64,000 nt of DNA from UMGS1322 sp900550765. GTDB taxonomy: Bacteria; Bacillota; Clostridia; Christensenellales; QALW01. Below, piece after piece: positions 24,990-33,335 of the stretch (the first letter of the stretch is position 1; each line of letters starts with the position of its first letter). Below the pieces are notes generated by a model, which was not told the DNA's origin, ran no database searches, and worked only from the letters and a program-made list of their open reading frames with translations. Location of the stretch: assembly GCA_958448705.1 (NCBI GenBank), contig CAUDEY010000003.1:1-64000 (forward strand), written 5' to 3'. Made by a program: the position numbers and the translations under genes.

Positions 24990-26171
24990 TTAAAAATAGC
25001 TCACCTTAATATGCTTTCCCATTTTCCCAAGGCATTGAGCCAATTCATCTACAAGCCTCATTTTAATATTGAAATTAATAGGCAAATTGGGGTTTTGATG
25101 CGCCGGATTTACCGCACGTCCTACAAAAAAGTTGATATCTGTTGCTTCTTCAAACAGCATACGTGCGATTTTAGAGGCCCCATCCTGCTTGCAGCTCCAT
25201 TGCTCGTAAGACGTGTTATCCTCCAAATAATTTTTTGCATACTCCAGCACCCGGTTAATAGTAATGACGCCCTCCGTAACCAAGTCCACTCCTTCAATTT
25301 CGGCAGTAGGCGGAATTTCCGGATCACTAAACACCAAGTTGGTTCGTATCGGCTTTTTTAAATATTCTGAAACAATGGTAGACGTCGTGCCTCCGCAAAC
25401 AATGTGCTTTCCCTGCTTGGCAAAAAACAGCGCCATCATTTTTTTACAATCATCTCTGTTTGAAGGCGGACCGATCATAAGATTCATGGGTTCACGGGTT
25501 CGGATGCGCACCGTGCACACAGTAGCATCATCACCGGGCTGGCCGGCATAGAGCTTATCACATTCATCAATTAGAATTTTGGTAAGCGTTTTCGCCGTAA
25601 ACCCCACACTGAAAAACACCTCCATAAAAGAGATGATGTCCTCCCGCTTCCAGCCAAAATTATAGGTAAGACCTACTCCTGCATGGACTACGCCGTCGCT
25701 CATCATAATAAAAACGTCATTTTCCTTTAAAGAGAGCTCCGAACGCAAAATCTTTTTATCACCGATCGTAAGCTCCGTTACAGGATACTCAAAATTCGCT
25801 CCGTCGCGCAGAAGGATCAGTTTGGGATTATCATACTGAATGATCTCCGCCCGGCGATTGTTTACAATACGCATGATAGTAAAGGTGGAATAGGCAACGC
25901 CGCGCACCGAACACACCGGCAGAGTTGCCGCAATCGTTTCCACCGCATCCTCCAGCTTGAGTCCTGCCGCAATCATAGTAGAAATAATTTTAGAAGTGAG
26001 CGTAGAAAGAATACTTGCTTTTACACCGCTGCCAAGTCCGTCGGCAAGCACGATAACAGTTGAATTATCCTCTTGTTCTACAACCTCAACATGATCACCG
26101 CAAAGCTGTTCATCCGCATGATTTAAACTCATATAGCCGATATCGGCACAAAGCTCATTCGTCATCGCCAT
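24990..26171 (-). CDS. SpoIIE/PP2C-type serine phosphatase of the hydrogenase cluster
   Basis: A 393-residue soluble protein. Residues about 20-230 are a PP2C-like SpoIIE domain with metal motifs ADGLGSG, MMSDGVVHAG and GDDATVC. Residues 240-390 form an extra domain (CGGTTSTIVSEYLKKP) typical of the SpoIIE proteins that sit beside [FeFe] hydrogenases. It overlaps the HydS gene by 17 bases, with AAGGAG 10 bases before its ATG, so translation is coupled. It likely removes phosphate from a partner in response to HydS, opposite the kinase encoded at 28110. Confidence 0.85.
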   Translation of the reverse strand: MAMTNELCADIGYMSLNHADEQLCGDHVEVVEQEDNSTVIVLADGLGSGVKASILSTLTSKIISTMIAAGLKLEDAVETIAATLPVCSVRGVAYSTFTIMRIVNNRRAEIIQYDNPKLILLRDGANFEYPVTELTIGDKKILRSELSLKENDVFIMMSDGVVHAGVGLTYNFGWKREDIISFMEVFFSVGFTAKTLTKILIDECDKLYAGQPGDDATVCTVRIRTREPMNLMIGPPSNRDDCKKMMALFFAKQGKHIVCGGTTSTIVSEYLKKPIRTNLVFSDPEIPPTAEIEGVDLVTEGVITINRVLEYAKNYLEDNTSYEQWSCKQDGASKIARMLFEEATDINFFVGRAVNPAHQNPNLPINFNIKMRLVDELAQCLGKMGKHIKVSYF

Positions 26172-27837
26172 TGGGTATTGACTCCTTCAGTTTCGTAAGC
26201 GCTATTTTCGTTTCAGCGGCAGTTTCTCCCAGCAAGGAGGCGATCTCCTGCACGATACGCATTTGTTTATCCACCACTTTATCAGCAATTTCCGCCGTCT
26301 GGCGGCCAAGCTCCTCTTTCTTTTGGCGCTCGGTTTCTTCATCGGTGACATCGCGCAGAATACTAATAAGCATATGGGAGGATTTATCATGTACAATGGT
26401 TTGTTCAAGATATTTTTTATATTCGGCATAATAATCCCGCTGATTGCACACCTTCCGCCCGTTTTCAAGCACCTCGATAAACGGAACGGGATCCATAATG
26501 CGCACCACCATTTCCCCTAAAACATCCCCCGGAGAAGCGATATGCAGCATTTTCATCGCTGCCGCATTAATCTGCTGAACTTCAAACTCCTCATTCACCA
26601 CTAAAATACCATTGGGGGTATTGCTTAAAATCGTATTGGAAAAATTTTCTGAACGTTCCATTAAAAACGGCAGACACATGCTGATATCAGCCTTTCCCTG
26701 ACATACCGCTATGGCCTTTTCGCGGCAGGTATTATAACCGCAGGTGCCGCAATTGAGCATATCTTCGGGCCTGTTTTTTCCCATTTTCTTTAAAACATCT
26801 TCGATCTCTTTTTCACCGGGCACCGGTTTGATACAACCGATATACGGCCGTTGAGCAACCAATTCCTCTCTTTGCGGCTGCGCAATGGCAAAGTCCTCTT
26901 TCCCGGCATAATGATTGACGGCCATATAATGCTTTACCGGAGAATTCCGGTACTTTTCCATCACCGGACCGCCGATACAGCTGCCTGCGCAAGCCGACAT
27001 TTCAATAAAACAATTTTCTACGTTTCCCGCAGCAATATCTTCCAGCGCCGCTTTACAGTTTTCCACTCCGTCTACAGTCAGATATGTATACTTTCCGGCC
27101 TTACAGTCCATTGAGCGCAGAATGCCTCCCACGGTAGGAAACAACCGTGCTTTGCTGTCCGCGCGGCTATCCGGTTCCTTTTCTACCGTAATATCCGCAC
27201 GATTCAGCATGGCGGAGATCTCCTCAAAAGTCAACACAGCGTCAACACCGTTTGCCGGTCCTTCATCCTTTTTAGAAAGACACGGGCCGATAAATACTGT
27301 TTTTGCACCGGGATATCTCTTTTTGATATCCTTACAGTGTGCGGCCATAGGGGAAAGTACGGGCGCCAAATATTTAGAAAGCTCCGGATAATATTTCCCA
27401 ATCAGCAAATTTACCGAATGACAGCAGGAAGAGATCATGATATTCTGTTCTCCCTCTTCCAACAATCGATCATATTCCCGCTTAACCAGTGTAGCGCCCA
27501 ATGCGGTTTCCTCCGCGTCAAAAAAGCCGAGTTTTTTTAACGCCCGTGTAAAAGTTTGTATTCCGCTGCCTTCAAAATACGCGATAAAGGAAGGCGCAAC
27601 GCTGGCAATCACCGGTGCCGCCGGATCGGCAAGCATTACCTTTACCAATTCGGTTTCATCCAAAATTTCCTTGGCATTTTGCGGACATACCACAAAACAC
27701 TGCCCGCAAAGGATACATTCATCATTAACAATATGTGCCTGATTTCCCGAGAACTTAATGGATTTTACAGGACAATGCCGGATACATTTATGGCAGTTCT
27801 TACAGTTGGATTTTTTCAATTTTAAATATTCGGCCAT
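26155..27837 (-). CDS. hydS: Sensory [FeFe] hydrogenase with PAS domain (HydS type)
   Basis: A 560-residue protein. Domains in order: two [4Fe-4S] ferredoxin sites (residues 12-52), an H-cluster domain (about 70-295), an extra 4Fe-4S motif CGTCGYNTCREKAIAVC (363-379), a PAS domain (about 400-500) and a C-terminal helix. H-cluster motifs are L1 ISSCCHSV, L2 IGPCLSKKDE and L3 MSACAGSCIGG. The cluster Cys are kept, but Pro in L1 is His and the active-site Met and Gly of L3 are Ser. This fits group C hydrogenases thought to sense H2 rather than turn it over. The neighbours (phosphatase, kinase) supply an output. Confidence 0.9.
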   Translation of the reverse strand: MAEYLKLKKSNCKNCHKCIRHCPVKSIKFSGNQAHIVNDECILCGQCFVVCPQNAKEILDETELVKVMLADPAAPVIASVAPSFIAYFEGSGIQTFTRALKKLGFFDAEETALGATLVKREYDRLLEEGEQNIMISSCCHSVNLLIGKYYPELSKYLAPVLSPMAAHCKDIKKRYPGAKTVFIGPCLSKKDEGPANGVDAVLTFEEISAMLNRADITVEKEPDSRADSKARLFPTVGGILRSMDCKAGKYTYLTVDGVENCKAALEDIAAGNVENCFIEMSACAGSCIGGPVMEKYRNSPVKHYMAVNHYAGKEDFAIAQPQREELVAQRPYIGCIKPVPGEKEIEDVLKKMGKNRPEDMLNCGTCGYNTCREKAIAVCQGKADISMCLPFLMERSENFSNTILSNTPNGILVVNEEFEVQQINAAAMKMLHIASPGDVLGEMVVRIMDPVPFIEVLENGRKVCNQRDYYAEYKKYLEQTIVHDKSSHMLISILRDVTDEETERQKKEELGRQTAEIADKVVDKQMRIVQEIASLLGETAAETKIALTKLKESIPNGDDE

Positions 27838-27851
27838 ATGTATTTCCCCTT

Positions 27852-28097
27852 TTACCTCAGCCGGCTGAGTACGTCATTTTCAAAGAAAGCCTGCACGCCA
27901 TCGGGTAAAACGGAAAAGCTTTCTTGGTCAATACAGACATTGACTCCGTTATTTTGACATTTTCCCATGCAGAAGGTGCCGGCAAGCTCAATTTTGCCGG
28001 CAAGCTCCTTCTCTGCAATCAGTTCCTGCAGCTTTTCCACCACCTGGCGCGATCCCTTTAAGTGGCAGGAGCTGCCGATGCAAACCGTAATTTTCAT
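27852..28097 (-). CDS. [2Fe-2S] thioredoxin-like ferredoxin
   Basis: An 81-residue protein with the four-Cys pattern CIGSSCHLKG and GTFCMGKCQNNGV, as in NuoE/HydC-type thioredoxin-fold [2Fe-2S] domains. It is half the length of NuoE and lacks the N-terminal helical part. In this operon it probably passes electrons to or from HydS or the neighbouring hydrogenase. It is preceded by AAGGAG and lies 12 bases after the kinase gene. Confidence 0.85.
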   Translation of the reverse strand: MKITVCIGSSCHLKGSRQVVEKLQELIAEKELAGKIELAGTFCMGKCQNNGVNVCIDQESFSVLPDGVQAFFENDVLSRLR

Positions 28098-28109
28098 AAA
28101 ACAATCTCC

Positions 28110-28865
28110 TTACTCGTAATCTACGACATCTGCCCATTTCAGCAGAAGCTCACGTTCTTCCATATTTTCCTTTACAGATTGTGCTGCTGCTACGATAGGC
28201 AGCCAATTCTGGACATATCGCTTTTCCGTTCCGCTCTTTTCACAGAATCCTTCTAAATATTTTTCCGCCAGCTGCTCCTTGCCCTCTAGGCAAAACAGCA
28301 GATACGTTCTGGCCACATCAGCCGAAGCATTTCCCTGTGCCACATGTGCCCAATCAATGATATACGGCTCGTTTTGCTCATTAATAATAATATTGGAAGG
28401 ATTAAAATCCCCATGGCATACCTTTTTATGCTTCGGCATGGCTTCCAGACGCGTATGCAGCTCATACCGGGTGGTAGCGTCTAACGTCGTCTCACAGATT
28501 TCCCGATCCAACTTATCTTTCAGCTTATTTAAAAGCGGTGAGGTTTTGGAATGTACCTCCATCTGCAGTATTAAAAACAACTCCAAATATTCATCTGTCT
28601 TTTCCGGATGTTCGTCCATGAGCTGCTGCAGCGTTTTCCCGCTGATATATTCGGTTTGTATCGCCCATTTCTCATCCACCTTGAGTACATCCAATAATTT
28701 AGGGATTCTCAGCCCTGTTTCTTCGATCCGGGCATGATTCAGCGCTTCGTTGAGTACACTGGATTTTAAATAGTTCTGATCAAAAACCTTAATGACAGTA
28801 TTTCCGTCACGGTAAATAATTTTTCTGGTTCTAACCGCTATTACCTTATCAGCCTGAAATGCCAT
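28110..28865 (-). CDS. APH-family kinase of the hydrogenase cluster
   Basis: A 251-residue protein-kinase-like fold of the aminoglycoside phosphotransferase group. The catalytic loop is HGDFNPSN (about residue 174 on), followed by the metal motif IIDWAHV, with an N-terminal ATP lobe (GNTVIKVF). Its place between adhE and the sensory hydrogenase, with a PP2C phosphatase downstream, suggests a regulatory kinase, not drug resistance. The target is unknown. It is separated from adhE by 14 bases and has a strong AAGGAGGAG site. Confidence 0.82.
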   Translation of the reverse strand: MAFQADKVIAVRTRKIIYRDGNTVIKVFDQNYLKSSVLNEALNHARIEETGLRIPKLLDVLKVDEKWAIQTEYISGKTLQQLMDEHPEKTDEYLELFLILQMEVHSKTSPLLNKLKDKLDREICETTLDATTRYELHTRLEAMPKHKKVCHGDFNPSNIIINEQNEPYIIDWAHVAQGNASADVARTYLLFCLEGKEQLAEKYLEGFCEKSGTEKRYVQNWLPIVAAAQSVKENMEERELLLKWADVVDYE

Positions 28866-28879
28866 AGAAAAACTCCTCC

Positions 28880-31486
28880 TTATTTTCCGTAATACGCATT
28901 CAAATACATCTGTCTGATCTCACTCATCAGCGGATATCGCGGATTTGCGCCGGTGCACTGATCATCAAAAGCCTGCTCCGTCATTTCATCAAGCTGCTTT
29001 AAAAACGCCTCTTCATCAGGAACATAATCTCTAATTGTCGGCTTTATACCAATCTTTTTTTTCAACTCCTGCAAAACTTTTAAAAGATTCTCAAACTTTT
29101 CTTCTTCGTTCTGTCCATCGACACCAAGTGCATCAGCGATCTCCGCATATCGCTGCAGGGTGTGCGGATACGCATATTGCGAAAACGTTCCCATTTTAGC
29201 CGGTGCTGCAGACGCATTAAAACGCATGACTTCGCAAATCAGCAAGGCATTGGCGATTCCGTGAGGCAAATGAAAAAATGCACCGAGCTTATGTGCCATA
29301 GAATGGCAAACACCCAAGAAGGCATTGGCAAAAGCCATACCAGCCATTGTTGCTGCATTCGCCATTTTTTCCCTGGCCTCCGGATCTGCTGACCCGTTTT
29401 CATAGGCTCGCGGCAGATAGCGGAAAAGCGTCTTCAACGCCTGCAGGGCAAGACCGTCGGTATAATCAGTAGCCATCATGGATGCGTAAGCTTCCAGCGC
29501 ATGCGTTACAGCATCAATACCAGAAGCGGCAGTTAACCCTTTAGGCGCATTCATCATGAGATCTGCATCAATAATCGCTATGTTCGGCATCAGTTCGTAA
29601 TCAGCCAAAGGGTATTTTACGCCCGTCGTCTCATCGGTAATTACAGCAAAAGGTGTAACCTCTGAACCGGTTCCCGCACTGGTGGGAATAGCAATAAAAT
29701 ATGCCTTTTCCCCCATTTTAGGGAAGGTATAGATCCGCTTACGGATATCAATAAAGCGCATCGCCATATCCATAAAATCCACCTCAGGATGCTCATAAAG
29801 CACCCACATGATCTTTGCTGCGTCCATTGCCGATCCGCCCCCTACCGCAATGATAACATCCGGTTCAAAAGCAGTCATCTGCTTTGCGCCCTCCCGGGCA
29901 CAAGCCAAGGTAGGATCGGGCTCTACATTGGAAAATACCGTACAAGCAATTCCCATAGATTCTAATTTTTCTTCAATACTCCGAGTATACCCGTTTTTAT
30001 ATAAAAAGCTGTCCGTGACAACAAAAGCCTTCTTTTTATTCATTCCATTACCCAGCTCATCAAGGGCAACCGGTAAACAACCCCTTTTGATATAAACTTT
30101 TTCCGGTACGCGGAACCAAAGCATATTCTCTCTCCTTTCGGCAATGGTTTTAATATTCAGCAAATGCTTAACCCCAATGTTCTCTGAAACACTGTTGCCG
30201 CCCCAGCTTCCGCAGCCAAGGGTCAAAGAAGGTGTCAGCTTAAAATTATATAAATCACCGATACCGCCGTGAGAGGAAGGAGTATTGACTACAATCCGGC
30301 AGGTTTTCATTCTATTTGCAAACTTTTCCAGTTTCTCCCGCTGTGTTACCGTATCCAGATAAATGGAAGAGGTATGCCCATATCCGCCGCCGGCAATCAG
30401 GCGTTCAGCTTTATCAAAGGCATCTTCTATAGTCTCAGCCCGATACATTGCTAAAACCGGAGACAGCTTTTCATGGGCAAATTCCTCGCTCAGCTCTACG
30501 CTTTCCACCTCGCCGATCAAAATCTTGGTATTCTCCGGCACGGTTACACCGGCAAGTGCAGCAATATTGAACGCGCTCTGCCCTACGATATGAGCATTCA
30601 GTGCACCGTTAATAATAATGGTCTTACGCACTTTTTCAAGTTCTTCTTCCTGAAGAAAATAACAGCCGCGGGCAATAAATTCTTTTTTGACCGCCTTATA
30701 GATTCTTTCCGCTACGATCACCGCTTGCTCTGAAGCACAGATCATTCCGTTATCAAAAGTCTTGGAATGAATAATGGAATTCACCGCTAAAACAACATCC
30801 GCACTTTCATCAATAACCGCCGGCGTATTGCCTGCACCCACGCCGATAGCCGGCTTTCCGCTGGAATAAGCCGCACGGACCATTCCGGCACCGCCTGTAG
30901 CTAAAATCAAATCACATTCCTTCATAAGGTAATTGGTCATATCCAAGGAAGGAATATCGATCCATCCAATAATATCCTTCGGTGCGCCTGCCGCCTCAGC
31001 CGCTTCAAGCACAATTCTTGCTGCTTCTATCGTACTTTTCTTCGCTCTGGGATGCGGGCTGATTACCATACCGTTGCGGGTTTTTAAGGCAAGCAGCGTT
31101 TTGAAGATTGCCGTAGAGGTCGGATTGGTTGTGGGAATCACTGCCGCAATCACCCCTACCGGCTCGGCAATTTTTTTAATACCGTAAGCCTCATCCTCCT
31201 CAATCACACCGCAGGTTTTGGTATTTTTATAAGCATTGTATATATACTCCGACGCATAGTTGTTTTTGATAACCTTATCCTCAACAACGCCCATGCCTGT
31301 TTCCTCCACCGCAAGTTTTGCCAGCGGAATCCGGGCTTTGTTGGCAGCCATAGCAGCGGCTTTAAAGATTTCATCTACCTTTTCCTGTGGAAATTCAGCA
31401 TATTCTTTCTGAGCAGATTTTACATTTTTCAATCTCTCTTCCAGCTTTTCCACGCTATCGATCAAGGGATAATCTTTTGCGTTCAT
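28880..31486 (-). CDS. adhE: Bifunctional acetaldehyde-CoA/alcohol dehydrogenase
   Basis: An 868-residue two-domain enzyme that turns acetyl-CoA to acetaldehyde and then ethanol using two NADH. Residues 1-440 are CoA-acylating aldehyde dehydrogenase (catalytic Cys in NGMICASEQ). Residues 450-868 are iron alcohol dehydrogenase (GGGSAMDAAKIMW; ligands in CHSMAHKLGAFFHLPHG). AdhE normally forms spirosome filaments in the cytoplasm. It heads the cluster with the kinase, HydS, phosphatase and hydrogenase, so ethanol formation and H2 sensing share a transcript. A promoter and a candidate LysR site lie upstream. Confidence 0.97.
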   Translation of the reverse strand: MNAKDYPLIDSVEKLEERLKNVKSAQKEYAEFPQEKVDEIFKAAAMAANKARIPLAKLAVEETGMGVVEDKVIKNNYASEYIYNAYKNTKTCGVIEEDEAYGIKKIAEPVGVIAAVIPTTNPTSTAIFKTLLALKTRNGMVISPHPRAKKSTIEAARIVLEAAEAAGAPKDIIGWIDIPSLDMTNYLMKECDLILATGGAGMVRAAYSSGKPAIGVGAGNTPAVIDESADVVLAVNSIIHSKTFDNGMICASEQAVIVAERIYKAVKKEFIARGCYFLQEEELEKVRKTIIINGALNAHIVGQSAFNIAALAGVTVPENTKILIGEVESVELSEEFAHEKLSPVLAMYRAETIEDAFDKAERLIAGGGYGHTSSIYLDTVTQREKLEKFANRMKTCRIVVNTPSSHGGIGDLYNFKLTPSLTLGCGSWGGNSVSENIGVKHLLNIKTIAERRENMLWFRVPEKVYIKRGCLPVALDELGNGMNKKKAFVVTDSFLYKNGYTRSIEEKLESMGIACTVFSNVEPDPTLACAREGAKQMTAFEPDVIIAVGGGSAMDAAKIMWVLYEHPEVDFMDMAMRFIDIRKRIYTFPKMGEKAYFIAIPTSAGTGSEVTPFAVITDETTGVKYPLADYELMPNIAIIDADLMMNAPKGLTAASGIDAVTHALEAYASMMATDYTDGLALQALKTLFRYLPRAYENGSADPEAREKMANAATMAGMAFANAFLGVCHSMAHKLGAFFHLPHGIANALLICEVMRFNASAAPAKMGTFSQYAYPHTLQRYAEIADALGVDGQNEEEKFENLLKVLQELKKKIGIKPTIRDYVPDEEAFLKQLDEMTEQAFDDQCTGANPRYPLMSEIRQMYLNAYYGK

Positions 31487-31535
31487 ATTTTAATCCTCCA
31501 TTATCCTATTGCCTGATTTACTCTAACAATATTTT

Positions 31536-31565
31536 AATATACCCGATTTAAAATGTGAAATGCAA
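31536..31565 (-). promoter_or_regulatory. Promoter of adhE
   Basis: On the minus strand TTGCAT (31560-31565), an 18-bp gap and TATATT (31536-31541), 49 bases before the adhE ATG. The weak -35 suits an activated promoter. Confidence 0.6.
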
Positions 31566-31574
31566 AAACAATAT

Positions 31575-31594
31575 ATCGATATGTTTTTATCGAT
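31575..31594. promoter_or_regulatory. Candidate LysR activator site upstream of adhE
   Basis: ATCGAT-N8-ATCGAT, extended to a perfect TATATCGAT / ATCGATATA inverted repeat, lies about 45-65 bases upstream of the predicted adhE transcription start and just after the lysR stop. It matches the site before the other alcohol dehydrogenase. Confidence 0.65.
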
Positions 31595-31600
31595 ATAATA

Positions 31601-32527
31601 TTACTTTATAAAAAGACGTTTACTTTGGGTAAGTGCAGCGATAAACCGATTATCTACCGGTGTAAAACGATATTCTTTTTTAAAGATCAGCACATCCCGA
31701 AATCGCTGCTTATTCTCCGGACAACTCTTTTGAATAAGCCCGAATTTTTGCAAAATATCCTCCGGAATAGGCGATCCCAGCATAAATGCTTCCGGGAGCT
31801 GCGCAAGTAATTCGAACTGACTTTCCCTATCAAAAATAAAAATCCGCTTTTTTACTTTAAAAAGACTGCTGTCCTTTTTCATTTCCGCAGCAGAAGCGGA
31901 AGGAACATATTTATCCCCATATACGATCTCCGTTTTATCTTCAAGCTCTGCGGACCCAATGGTCTGCAATTCTGCCAATCTGCTTGCCGCCGAAACAGTA
32001 ACCACCGGACTGAACTCACAGATCAACTCTGAGACCAGGCCTTTTTCTTCCATCATACTTTTAAAATTTTTATCATATCCCGTTTGATACCGCAAAATCC
32101 CCAATTTATACTCAGCGTTTACCACATTATTAATCGTACGCATAGAATTGGTTTCTTTATAATAAATTTCCGAGCATTCCTCGCTGCCCAAGCTTTTGGC
32201 AAATTCCGTAAACGCATGTGAAATATAACTGACCCTGGGGACGGATACTGAAAAATTCTGCTGGCCTGTTTTCTTTTCCATATACATTCTTTCCACAGCG
32301 TCAACCTGCGAAAGGATCTCTCTTGCGCGCTCAAGAAATTCTTCTCCCTGGGCGGTAGGCACAATTCCTTTCGACGTCCGACTGAAAATAGCAAACCCCA
32401 GATTTTCCTCCAGTTCCTTGATTGCGCGGCTTAAATTCGGCTGACCCATAAACAGGTTTTCCGCCGCTTTGGTTATGGAAGACGTCTTTGCAACCTCTAT
32501 TGCATATTTTAAATGGAGAAGATTCAT
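31601..32527 (-). CDS. LysR-family regulator of the fermentation cluster
   Basis: A 308-residue regulator. The N-terminal helix-turn-helix (residues 1-60: ITKAAENLFMGQPNLSRAI, then ELEENLGFAIF) precedes an effector domain. It overlaps rex by 4 bases (ATGA) and is co-transcribed with it, and its gene ends 26 bases before the twin ATCGAT site of adhE. It is the best candidate to bind the ATCGAT-N8-ATCGAT sites at adhE and the other adh gene. The ligand is unknown. Confidence 0.88.
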   Translation of the reverse strand: MNLLHLKYAIEVAKTSSITKAAENLFMGQPNLSRAIKELEENLGFAIFSRTSKGIVPTAQGEEFLERAREILSQVDAVERMYMEKKTGQQNFSVSVPRVSYISHAFTEFAKSLGSEECSEIYYKETNSMRTINNVVNAEYKLGILRYQTGYDKNFKSMMEEKGLVSELICEFSPVVTVSAASRLAELQTIGSAELEDKTEIVYGDKYVPSASAAEMKKDSSLFKVKKRIFIFDRESQFELLAQLPEAFMLGSPIPEDILQKFGLIQKSCPENKQRFRDVLIFKKEYRFTPVDNRFIAALTQSKRLFIK

Positions 32528-33159
32528 TGTTTCTCTCCTTTATTTGTTTTTAAATGTTTACAAAGCACCGCTAAAGAGGATGCAAGATTCTCATTTTCCA
32601 CCAAGACCCCGGCAGGCACTTTTAAAACCGTCGGTGCAAAATTCCATACGGCTTCAATACCGTAAGAAACCAGTTCATCGCAAGCCGTCTGCGCGGCAGC
32701 AGCCGGTACAGTAATAATGCCCAGCTTAATAGAATGCTTTTGGCAAATTTCTTCCAGCTGCTTCATGGCAAGAACAGGTTTTGTGCCGATGCAGCTGCCA
32801 ACCACCTTTGGGTCTATATCAAACGCAGCAATCACATTCAAGCCATAATCCAAAAATCCGCCATAAGAAAGCAGCGCCTTGCCCAAATTTCCCGCGCCGA
32901 TCAGCACCGTTTTATTCTCTTCGCCACAGCCTAAATACGCCTCAATCTCACGGATCAGCTCCCGAGTCACATACCCCGTTTTCGGACGGCCGCTGCCGCT
33001 GACAGAACCGATATCCTTCCTAACTTGAACATCATTGAGCCCCAGTGCTTCGGCAATAAGTGTGGCGGAAATATTCGCTGTATCCGTCAGCGTTTTTAAA
33101 TAATGCAGATAAATCGGCAGCCTGCGCAGCGTCTGGATTGAAACATTTTTATTTTCCAT
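32524..33159 (-). CDS. rex: Redox-sensing transcriptional repressor Rex
   Basis: A 211-residue repressor. An N-terminal winged helix (SATLIAEALGLNDVQVRKDI) precedes a Rossmann domain with VLIGAGNLGKALLSY for NADH/NAD binding and a C-terminal swapped helix. Rex normally represses fermentation and NADH-oxidising genes when NAD is high. The start is ATG 33159, with AGGGAA 7 bases upstream; the longer reading from 33198 lacks a site. First gene of rex-lysR. I did not find a standard Rex box in front of the genes in this window. Confidence 0.95.
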   Translation of the reverse strand: MENKNVSIQTLRRLPIYLHYLKTLTDTANISATLIAEALGLNDVQVRKDIGSVSGSGRPKTGYVTRELIREIEAYLGCGEENKTVLIGAGNLGKALLSYGGFLDYGLNVIAAFDIDPKVVGSCIGTKPVLAMKQLEEICQKHSIKLGIITVPAAAAQTACDELVSYGIEAVWNFAPTVLKVPAGVLVENENLASSLAVLCKHLKTNKGEKQ

Positions 33160-33209
33160 AAAGCATTCCCTGTTTTTTACAAATTTGCATCCCTGCAAAG
33201 CTTAATTTT

Positions 33210-33238
33210 ATTATACACAAAATCTATGCTTACTGCAA
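33210..33238 (-). promoter_or_regulatory. Promoter of rex-lysR
   Basis: On the minus strand TTGCAG (33233-33238), a 17-bp gap and TATAAT (33210-33215). The leader that follows contains a small perfect repeat, TTTGCA-TCCC-TGCAAA (33184-33199). Confidence 0.65.
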
Positions 33239-33293
33239 TAAAATTCGTGTTTTTTCATACTTTTTCTTCTTGGTAAAATCAGTAATCACACCG

Positions 33294-33328
33294 CAAAAAA
33301 AAGCGGCTCAAACGTTTTGTCCGAGCCG
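33294..33328 (-). terminator. Terminator of cysE
   Basis: CGGCTC with GAGCCG and a 13-base loop, followed on the minus strand by C and nine T. It is 8 bases past the cysE stop and insulates rex. Confidence 0.75.
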
Positions 33329-33335
33329 GAAAATT

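Noticed and set aside
28110..28865. Aminoglycoside resistance gene
   Set aside because: The fold is APH-like, but the motif DWAHV and the setting inside a hydrogenase operon point to a regulatory or metabolic kinase.
31487..31600. Rex box (TTGTTAA-type repeat) upstream of adhE
   Set aside because: Only a half match (TTGTTA) is present and it has no inverted partner at the right distance.
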